Shown here: in pieces, positions 58,379-64,000 of the stretch
How positions within the stretch are numbered: the first letter of the stretch is position 1
How the letters are laid out: the number at the start of each line of letters is the position of its first letter
Source of the DNA: Nocardioides litoris
GTDB lineage: Bacteria; Actinomycetota; Actinomycetes; Propionibacteriales; Nocardioidaceae
Length of the DNA stretch: 64,000 nt
NCBI RefSeq assembly: GCF_006346315.1
Contig: NZ_VDMR01000002.1
Coordinates: 186,001 to 250,000 of the forward strand
Direction: 5' to 3'
The notes under the pieces: model-generated
Told to the model about the DNA's origin: nothing
Database searches by the model: none
Seen by the model: the letters and a program-made list of their open reading frames with translations, nothing else
Position numbers and translations under genes: made by a program

Positions 58379-58431
58379 TGACAACCCGCTGGCAGTCGCT
58401 GCTCGCCCACGGCAAGGGCGCGGCAAGCCCG
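58379..58431 (+). promoter_or_regulatory. Direct-repeat site S6: two pairs of 11-mers
   Basis: Pair 1: TGACAACCCGC (58379-58389) and TGGCAGTCGCT (58390-58400). Pair 2: CGGCAAGGGCG (58410-58420) and CGGCAAGCCCG (58421-58431). Each pair has its core at 11-base spacing, and the two pairs are 20 bases apart. It ends 90 bases before the lipoprotein ATG at 58522, inside the 294-base divergent gap. Confidence 0.6.
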
Positions 58432-58521
58432 TCGACCCAGGCTCGGGCCGTCCCACCACCGTCCCGCCACCGCCCCGGCACCGTCCCGCCCCCGGGCACC
58501 GCGACCGAGAGGAAACCCCCG

Positions 58522-58962
58522 ATGCTCCACCGCTCCGCCCCCCGCCGCGGCCTGGCCGCCGCCGCCCTGCTGCTCGCCCTGGCCGGGTGCGGCTCCGGCG
58601 ACGTGGCCGGGGACCTGGCCGACGTGCCCGAGGAGTGCGCCGCCGCCTTCCCGGCGGCCCTCGTGGCCGCCGACCTCGCCGACGTCACGCTGCGCCCGGC
58701 CGACTTCCCGGAGCCGCCCGTCGAGGCCACCCTCTGCGAGACCAGCCAGATGCTGGACGGCTCGGCCGAGATCGCCGGCTACGCCACGACCTCCGACGCC
58801 GACGCGGTCCTCGACGGCTACGAGACCGCGCTCGCGTCGTACGACGTCGTGCGCGAGGACCGGGGAGCCGGCGACACCGTCTCGGCCGACCTCGGCGGCG
58901 TGGGCGTCGAGGTCTCCGCGCCCGTCGAGGGCCGCTTCTCCGTCACCTTCATCGCCTCCTGA
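58522..58962 (+). CDS. Small lipoprotein of unknown function
   Basis: A 146-residue lipoprotein. Signal LAAAALLLALAGC, lipobox Cys23. The mature part is acidic, with two cysteines (EECAAAF, TLCETSQ) and a DGYETALASYDVVREDRG helix, followed by a short beta end. No family recognised. ATG 58522 follows GAGAGGA. Fifty-four bases separate it from the secreted Ig-like gene, so they are probably one transcript under site S6. Confidence 0.7.
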   Translation: MLHRSAPRRGLAAAALLLALAGCGSGDVAGDLADVPEECAAAFPAALVAADLADVTLRPADFPEPPVEATLCETSQMLDGSAEIAGYATTSDADAVLDGYETALASYDVVREDRGAGDTVSADLGGVGVEVSAPVEGRFSVTFIAS

Positions 58963-59015
58963 CCCGCCACCGCCCACACCGAGCACCCGAACACCCGACA
59001 CCGAAGGAACCCGCC

Positions 59016-60083
59016 ATGCGCACCACCCGATCCACCCTCCGCACCACGCTCGCCGCGGCGGCCCTGCTGCCGCTGCTCGCTGGCACGGTCAGCACGGCCG
59101 CGACGGCCGCCACGCCCACCGCTGCGACCGAGGCCGCACCCACCACCGTCCAGGCCCAGGCGGCCGGCGAGTGGCAGGACGGCAAGCACGACGAGGACCA
59201 GGTCATCGACTTCGTCACCGGCAGGCCCGGCACCGGCATCAGCGCCAACGTGGGGTGGCGCGGCAACGGCGACCGCGTGCCCCAGGTCGGCGAGACCTTC
59301 TACGTCCGCGCCTACGCCGGCCTGGTCTCCCTCCCGGCCAGCGGCAAGGCCGCCGTGCTGCCGGAGTTCCTGCTCCCGGCCGGCCTCGAGTACGCCGACG
59401 ACACCGCCCCGGTCCGCTGGTCCTTCACGCCGAGCGGCCAGTCGACGGTCCTGCGGGAGGACCAGCTCACCTACGACCGCGGCACCAACGGTGGCGTCCT
59501 GTTCGGCACGCCCGACGGCCAGCCGTGGACCGTGCGCCAGGGCGACGTGCTGGAGATCCAGGTCCCGGTCCGCGCCACCAGGGAGCTCAAGGGCCCGGCC
59601 ACCCAGCAGCCCGAGTGCCAGGACCGCCGCGACGGCCGGGCGCCCTGCCCCGTCGCGCAGTCCGGTGACCACCTGCAGGTCGCCTTCACCGTCGGCGGGC
59701 ACGGCGGCACCAAGTCCTACGTGACGCCGTACGTCGGCCTGTTCGCCAGCAAGCCGGGCTCCGGCAACCCGGGCAACCCGGGCAACCCCGCGCCGGCGGT
59801 CAGGGCCGCGTCCAGCACCGGGGCCGGCTTCGTGGTCAGCCGCACCAAGCGCGGCCGCGCGGTCGTCACCGTGCGCAGCTCGCGCACGCCCACCGGCCGC
59901 GTGGTCGTGCTCGACCGGGGCCGCCAGGTCGGCGCCGCCACCCTGACCGCCGGCCACGCGGGTCGGACCAGCATCGCGCTCCCGAAGCTGCGCCGCGGCA
60001 AGCACGTCCTCGTGGTCCGGTACGCCGGGTCCGGCACGGTCAAGCCGTCGCAGTCGGCTCCGCGCCGGGTCACCGTCCGCTGA
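59016..60083 (+). CDS. Secreted protein with C-terminal Ig-like (Big_3-type) domain
   Basis: A 355-residue exported protein. Signal peptide about 1-32 (LAAAALLPLLAGTVSTAATA). A central beta-rich domain (about 50-240, with Cys in ECQDRRDGRAPC) is followed by a PGNPGNPGNP spacer and a C-terminal Ig-like domain (about 270-355: GRVVVLDRGRQVGAATLTAGHAGRT, HVLVVRYAGSG). Probably an adhesin or surface structural protein. ATG 59016 follows GAAGGA. Confidence 0.75.
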   Translation: MRTTRSTLRTTLAAAALLPLLAGTVSTAATAATPTAATEAAPTTVQAQAAGEWQDGKHDEDQVIDFVTGRPGTGISANVGWRGNGDRVPQVGETFYVRAYAGLVSLPASGKAAVLPEFLLPAGLEYADDTAPVRWSFTPSGQSTVLREDQLTYDRGTNGGVLFGTPDGQPWTVRQGDVLEIQVPVRATRELKGPATQQPECQDRRDGRAPCPVAQSGDHLQVAFTVGGHGGTKSYVTPYVGLFASKPGSGNPGNPGNPAPAVRAASSTGAGFVVSRTKRGRAVVTVRSSRTPTGRVVVLDRGRQVGAATLTAGHAGRTSIALPKLRRGKHVLVVRYAGSGTVKPSQSAPRRVTVR

Positions 60084-60112
60084 GCCGGGCCGGCACCCCA
60101 CCCGCAGCAGCA

Positions 60113-60145
60113 CACGGCCCCCCGACGACTGGTCGGGGGGCCGTG
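60113..60145. terminator. Bidirectional hairpin terminator
   Basis: CACGGCCCCCCGAC and GTCGGGGGGCCGTG form a perfect 14-bp stem with a 5-base loop in the gap between convergent genes. Confidence 0.88.
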
Positions 60146-60162
60146 CGGCGTCGGGGTCGGGC

Positions 60163-60852
60163 TCAGGTGTTGACGGCGATCCGGGCGACACCGACCTTGA
60201 CCTCGCCGCTGAGGTCGTCGATGCCGAAGGTGTCGTTGAGCAGCTGGGCCGCGCCCTCGTCGAGGAACACCCCCGAGCCCTGCAGCACGACCTCGTCGGC
60301 GTCGGCCGAGAGGTCGGGCTCCTCGAGCGTGGTGCCGTCGAGGGTGAAGATCCGCACGCTGGTCGCGGCGACGTCGCCGTCGACGGCCACGTCGCCGTAC
60401 ACGACCGAGGCGACCGGGTCGACGTCGAAGTTGCCGATGGTCACGGTGGTGCCGCCGGCCTCCAGGTTGAGGCCGGAGTTCTCGTGCTGCACCTGGCCGA
60501 CGACGTAGTCGGGGGTGGAGCCGGGCTCGAAGAGGCCGACGTTGCCGCCGGTGATCGGGAACGACGCGACGCCGTCCTGGACCTTGGCGTCGCGGAAGGG
60601 TGACGGGGTCACCTTCAGCGCGGTCAGCGCCTCGACGAACCCGGCGTCGAGGGCGACCTCGGTCGTGCCGCCGTTGGTGCTCAGGTCGTCGATCTGGGCG
60701 AGGTACTCGATGGGTCCGGACGACTCGCTGGAGCTGCTGCTCTCGGAGCTCGAGTCGTTGTCGTTCTCGCTGCCGCAGGCCGAGAGCGGCAACGCGACCA
60801 GTGCGAGGCCGGCGAGACCGGCGAGCAGACGGCGGGTGGGGATGGCGTTCAT
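60163..60852 (-). CDS. Lipoprotein with Ser-rich linker, unknown beta domain
   Basis: A 229-residue lipoprotein. Signal LAGLAGLALVALPLSAC with lipobox Cys26, then a Ser/Asp/Glu-rich spacer (SENDNDSSSESSSSSESSG) that should hold the domain away from the membrane. The 180-residue remainder is beta-rich (TEVALDAGFVEAL, VASFPITGGNVGLF, NSGLNLEAGGTTVTIGNFDVD). No catalytic motif. ATG 60852 has AGGAG nine bases upstream. Confidence 0.7.
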   Translation of the reverse strand: MNAIPTRRLLAGLAGLALVALPLSACGSENDNDSSSESSSSSESSGPIEYLAQIDDLSTNGGTTEVALDAGFVEALTALKVTPSPFRDAKVQDGVASFPITGGNVGLFEPGSTPDYVVGQVQHENSGLNLEAGGTTVTIGNFDVDPVASVVYGDVAVDGDVAATSVRIFTLDGTTLEEPDLSADADEVVLQGSGVFLDEGAAQLLNDTFGIDDLSGEVKVGVARIAVNT

Positions 60853-60932
60853 GGATGGAGCTCCTGTCAGAGGGAACCCGTCATTCGGAGCCGACGCCCG
60901 TCCGGATGTCTCGCGGATGCCTCCCGGGGCTC

Positions 60933-62141
60933 TCAGGAGTCAGCGCCGCCCGACGTGCGCCGGCTGGTGGTGCCGCCGTGCCAGTCCAGGATCACGAAGG
61001 TCGCGTCGTCCTGCGGCGTGCCGACGTGGTCGCGGAACGCCGCCGCCAGGTCCTGGGCGGCGTTGCGCGGGTGCTCGCCCGCACCCCGGCGCAGCAGGCC
61101 GTCCAGGTCGAGGTCGGAGGCCGACCGCTCGAACATGCCGTCGGTCAGCAGCACCAGCCGGTCACCGGGCTGCAGCTCGACGTCGTGGACGGCGTACCCC
61201 TGGCGGTCGCGGGGCAGCGGCATCCCGAACGGTGGGTCCGGTGGCACGTCGAGGTGCACGACCTCGCCGTCGCGGACCCGGCGCACCTGCGGGTGGCCGG
61301 CGTTGACGACCCGGCACGCCACGCCGCCGTCGGCCCGACCGGCCCCGGTGAGCGGCAGCTCGAGCAGCACGCCGGTGGCGAACTGCTCCCCCGTGCTGTG
61401 CCGGTCGAGCACCCGGTGCGCCTCGTCGGCCTGCTCCTGCAGGTCGGCGCCCTGGCGGCGCACGTTGCGCAGCGCGTTGACGGTGAGGGTGGCCAGCACC
61501 GCGGCCCGGACGTCGTGGCCCACGGCGTCGACGAGACCGACCGAGAGGCGGTCGGCCGAGGCGATGTAGTCGAAGGTGTCGCCCCCGGCCGTGCTGCTCG
61601 GCTCCAGCCAGCCGGCGAGCGAGAACGACCCGCCCTCGCACACGAAGGCCTGCGGCAGCAGCCGCCGCTGGATCTCTATGGCCAGGTCGAACGGCTCGGA
61701 CCGCCGGGCGGTCTCGTAGGCGTCGGTGTGCCGCTGGTTGGCCACCGTGAGGTAGCCCAGCAGGTGGGCGACGGTGGCCAGCTCCCGGCCGAACCCGTCG
61801 CCGCGGCGCTGCGCTCCGGGGTGGACCTCGAGCAGCCCGAGGGCGTCGCCGCGCACGGTCACCGGCACCCACCAGCGGCCGTCGTCCGACTCGTCGGGCC
61901 CGACGACGCGCTGCTCGCGCCAGGCACGGGAGACCGGACCGGCGTGCGTGGACCGCTGCTCCCCGTCGGAGAGCCGGAGCAGGGCCTGGCCGGCGGCGTC
62001 GGCGATCCGGTAGTCGACCCCGGCCACCCCGAGGCTCTCCTCCAGGTGCCGGGCCACGGTCGGGACCGCCTCGGCCGGCGAGGCGTCCTCGGCCGCGGCG
62101 AGCAGGGTGCCGAGCTCGAGGCCCGTCGGTGCGTCGTGCAT
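60933..62141 (-). CDS. GAF-SpoIIE (PP2C) serine phosphatase
   Basis: A 402-residue regulator. An N-terminal GAF domain (about 15-150, with VDYRIADAAGQALLRLSDGEQ) is followed by a PP2C/SpoIIE domain (about 180-390) with its metal Asps in STAGGDTFDY, LVDAVGHDVRAA, LLTDGMFE and PQDDATFVIL. It probably dephosphorylates a STAS antagonist. It is shorter than the one at 49634 and has no kinase or STAS partner beside it. ATG 62141. Confidence 0.87.
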   Translation of the reverse strand: MHDAPTGLELGTLLAAAEDASPAEAVPTVARHLEESLGVAGVDYRIADAAGQALLRLSDGEQRSTHAGPVSRAWREQRVVGPDESDDGRWWVPVTVRGDALGLLEVHPGAQRRGDGFGRELATVAHLLGYLTVANQRHTDAYETARRSEPFDLAIEIQRRLLPQAFVCEGGSFSLAGWLEPSSTAGGDTFDYIASADRLSVGLVDAVGHDVRAAVLATLTVNALRNVRRQGADLQEQADEAHRVLDRHSTGEQFATGVLLELPLTGAGRADGGVACRVVNAGHPQVRRVRDGEVVHLDVPPDPPFGMPLPRDRQGYAVHDVELQPGDRLVLLTDGMFERSASDLDLDGLLRRGAGEHPRNAAQDLAAAFRDHVGTPQDDATFVILDWHGGTTSRRTSGGADS

Positions 62142-62291
62142 GCGCCGATCATCGGGGCGTGCGCGGCGAGGGCCAAGGCGACCACGGCCCCGCGCGGCGA
62201 TCGGGGCCTCCATCACCCCGACGGGTGCAGCCGACCGCGGCCCGACCGTCGGCCGGGGGTTGCCCGCCCGGCGGCGGGGTACGACGCCGCC

Positions 62292-63263
62292 GTGACTGCG
62301 ACGCACCTCACGGGTGACATCACGACCTTCCTCGCTGCCCTGGGCCGGCCCGAGCCCGACCCGGCCGTCCAGGCGGTGCTCGAGCGTCTCGGCGGCTCGC
62401 CGGACGTCGAGTCCTTCTCCGACGGCCCGGGCCGTCGGGGCCGCTACCTGTCCTTCCCCGACGCCGGGGTGGAGCTCCTCGTCGAGCAGGACCTGGTCGA
62501 GGCGGTCTTCGTCCACCTCACCGACCACGAGGACGGTGCGGCCCACGCCGACCCCGCGGCCCTCGTCGTCGGGTGGCCGGACCCGCCCGACCGCGAAGCG
62601 GTCCGCGCCCTCCTCGGCGCGCCGCTGGGCTCCTCCGAGGACCCCGCCTGGGACCTCTTCGCCCTGGACGACCGCTTCGCCAACGTCTCCTTCGACCTCG
62701 ACGGCTCGGTCACGCGAGTGACGCTGGTGGCGACCGAGCCCACCGTGCTGCAGACCGCGCCCCGCCCGGTGACCCCGGCGGGCACGATCGAGCCGCCCTT
62801 CGGCGGCATCGAGGACTTCATCGAGTCCGTCGGCGAGCTGGCGACCGACGACGTGCTGCACCTGCTGGTCGTCGTGACCGGCACCGAGCCGGGGATGTCG
62901 AGCGAGGTCGAGGAGCGCGACGGCGTCGAGTGGCTCTCGGTCGGCCTCCGCGGGGTCGACCTCCGGCTCCGCGACGGCTGGCTGGCCAGCGCCGTGGTCC
63001 ACGTCTCCCCCGACCGCGAGGCCCACCCCAGCCCGGGTGACCTGGTCGACGGCCTCCCCCTGCCGGCGTCCCGCGACACCGCCCACCAGGCGCTGGGCGT
63101 CCCCGCCGGCTCCGACGACACCTCCGACCTGTGGCACCTCGCCGCCCGCGGGACGGCTGCGGGCCGCGACCTCGACCTGCGCATCGACTACCGCGACGAG
63201 CAGACCATCGCGTTGGCCATCGTCCAGCGCGGCGTCGACCTGTCCTGGACCCGATCGGGCTGA
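62292..63263 (+). CDS. Hypothetical protein with a tandemly duplicated domain
   Basis: A 323-residue soluble acidic protein. Two halves share a pattern: FLAALGR...YLSFPDAGVELLVEQDLVEAVFVHL...REAVRALLGAP...DLFALDDRFANVSFDLDGSV (first) and FIESVGE...WLSVGLRGVDLRLRDGWLASAVVHV...DTAHQALGVPAG...DLWHLAARGTAAGRDLDLRIDY (second). The layout recalls immunity-like or small ligand-binding domains in pairs, but I cannot name a family. GTG 62292, divergent from the phosphatase. Confidence 0.65.
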   Translation: MTATHLTGDITTFLAALGRPEPDPAVQAVLERLGGSPDVESFSDGPGRRGRYLSFPDAGVELLVEQDLVEAVFVHLTDHEDGAAHADPAALVVGWPDPPDREAVRALLGAPLGSSEDPAWDLFALDDRFANVSFDLDGSVTRVTLVATEPTVLQTAPRPVTPAGTIEPPFGGIEDFIESVGELATDDVLHLLVVVTGTEPGMSSEVEERDGVEWLSVGLRGVDLRLRDGWLASAVVHVSPDREAHPSPGDLVDGLPLPASRDTAHQALGVPAGSDDTSDLWHLAARGTAAGRDLDLRIDYRDEQTIALAIVQRGVDLSWTRSG

Positions 63264-63658
63264 GGCCGGGGTCGGGCCGGCCGGCGAGGTCCTGCCGCCC
63301 CACCGGGTGGCTCGGGCGGCCGTGGCCCGCCCGCATGCTGGAGACGTTCTCGAGTGACCTCACCGCCTCCGGGTGGTCGTCCACCCGCGCAGGGTGATCG
63401 AGAGCCCGCCCCCCTGGCCGGTCCCGCTGGCCTGGGGGCGGCCCACACCCTGGGACCGTGCCCGGGGTCCGGCACCCGGGCGTCGGTGCCCTCTCCGGGG
63501 CCCACCGCTGCGGGCTGGTCCTCGGACGTGAGCCGGAGGTCCGGGACGGTCGTGGGTTGGCGCCGGTGCCGGTGCGGAGGATGTCGCACCACGGGCGCAG
63601 AGCGGGTGCGTCCGGACCGGCGGTGGGTCGGCTCCCGGGCGTGGACCCCGGACGCACG
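63264..63658. other. Intergenic stretch, no supportable gene
   Basis: About 395 bases between the duplicated-domain gene and the terminator after tRNA-Arg. Open frames exist on the plus strand but lack ribosome sites and read as Arg/Ser/Pro noise that runs into the tRNA. I see no promoter-like motif or repeat. Confidence 0.5.
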
Positions 63659-63692
63659 ACAGGCCATCAGCGCCGGAGCGGTGATGGCCTGT
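63659..63692 (-). terminator. Hairpin after tRNA-Arg
   Basis: ACAGGCCATCA (63659-63669) and TGATGGCCTGT (63682-63692) form an 11-bp perfect stem starting 12 bases past the tRNA 3' end on the minus strand. It is a probable terminator of the tRNA transcript. Confidence 0.75.
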
Positions 63693-63704
63693 GCAGGAGT
63701 CCTG

Positions 63705-63777
63705 CGCGCCTGTAGGGATTCGAACCCCAAACCTTCTGATCCGTAGTCAGATGCTCTATCCGTTGAGCTACAGGCGC
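63705..63777 (-). tRNA. tRNA-Arg (anticodon ACG)
   Basis: The minus strand folds as a complete cloverleaf of 73 bases. The acceptor pair is GCGCCTG/CAGGCGC, the D-arm has GCTC...GAGC, the anticodon stem TCTGA/TCAGA encloses CTACGGA (anticodon ACG), and the T-arm reads TGGGG-TTCGAAT-CCCTA. CCA is not encoded. It reads the CGT family of Arg codons, with inosine at the first anticodon position. Confidence 0.97.
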
Positions 63778-64000
63778 TCGTCCGCTGCTGCACCAGGGGT
63801 GCCGTGCGGACTGGTCGAGGATAGCCGAGACGACCGGAGCGGCCCAATCGGGATGTCACGGCCGACCCTCGAGCCGGCGCCGCTTTTGTCCGTAAATCGG
63901 CCAAAAACCGCGGTGTGACGCGGGCCACGGACCTTGGATCGTGCCAATAGGTGGCGCCGAAAGAGCGGCGTTAGCCTCCCAGGAACCGAGGTCGCTCGCA
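63778..64000. other. Right-edge intergenic region, probably a promoter region for a gene outside the window
   Basis: No frame here is convincing. An AT-richer patch (63890-63910, TTTTGTCCGTAAATCGGCC) and the segment to the edge may be a promoter and leader for a plus-strand gene starting beyond 64000. The tRNA transcribed away to the left fits a divergent region. Confidence 0.35.

Noticed and set aside
63354-63746. Plus-strand frame of 130 residues near the right edge
   Set aside because: It runs into the tRNA-Arg gene on the opposite strand, has no ribosome site and no recognisable composition.
63778-64000. Cyclic di-AMP (ydaO-type) riboswitch at the right edge
   Set aside because: Considered because the edge looks like a leader region with GGTCGCTCGCA, but the conserved core could not be traced before the sequence ends.

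Overview
The window is very GC-rich throughout, uses GTG starts freely and packs genes with 4-base stop/start overlaps. It reads as the chromosome of a high-GC actinobacterium. A Nocardioides-type member of the Nocardioidaceae is my best guess, from PucR, SARP-like and WhiB7 regulators, ergothioneine genes, an F420/FMN-type PPOX protein and many secreted proteins. I see no integrase, transposase, phage structural module or CRISPR array, so this looks like core plus lineage-specific chromosome rather than a mobile island.

Layout. 1-4.5 kb (minus strand): envelope cluster of an OatA-like acyltransferase/SGNH protein, a translationally coupled lytic transglycosylase and a separate exported SGNH protein, with the start of a SnoaL/NTF2-like gene at the left edge. 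4.7-9.3 kb: membrane class III adenylate cyclase, thiol peroxidase, a second lytic transglycosylase with a hexapeptide-repeat tail, and a secreted trypsin-like protease. 9.3-16.8 kb: sugar-lactone oxidase and fold-III PLP enzyme sharing a start-codon overlap, ergothioneine genes egtB-egtD, then a cysteine-desulfurase-like enzyme coupled to a HAD phosphatase. 16.8-27.9 kb: aldo/keto reductase, DHA2-type MFS exporter, and a PucR regulator divergent from a tightly coupled branched-chain-type ABC operon (livF-livG-acyl-CoA ligase-livH-livM-binding lipoprotein). 27.9-35.6 kb: hydrolase, second membrane cyclase, small conserved proteins, epimerase, alanine-glyoxylate-type aminotransferase, GNAT-like protein.

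35.5-49.4 kb holds a broken SARP-like reading frame, an exported hydrolase, a GIY-YIG nuclease, a glycolate-oxidase-type flavoprotein, an MFS transporter, a secreted lipase, a 9-bp tandem repeat, several secreted proteins, whiB7 and a Tat sulfatase. 49.6-52.8 kb is a partner-switching set (GAF/PAS/SpoIIE phosphatase, RsbW-like kinase, STAS antagonist). 54-56.4 kb is a TPP-riboswitch-controlled thiM-thiE-thiD operon. 56.4-63.3 kb holds a PPOX protein, a GNAT, an LPXTG protein, lipoproteins, a second SpoIIE phosphatase and a protein with a duplicated domain. A tRNA-Arg lies near the right edge.

The signal not explained by genes is a direct repeat with an 11-bp period and core TGCAAG/GGCAAG/TGGCAG. 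It occurs at six intergenic or near-start sites between 35.6 and 58.4 kb, beside whiB7, two paralogous GNAT-like genes, a SARP-like remnant and several secreted-protein genes. This layout is the one established for SARP-type regulators, so I propose an uncharacterised SARP-like regulon. A second unexplained signal is a family of hairpin-rich dispersed repeats at 14.3-14.6 and 32.45-32.53 kb.
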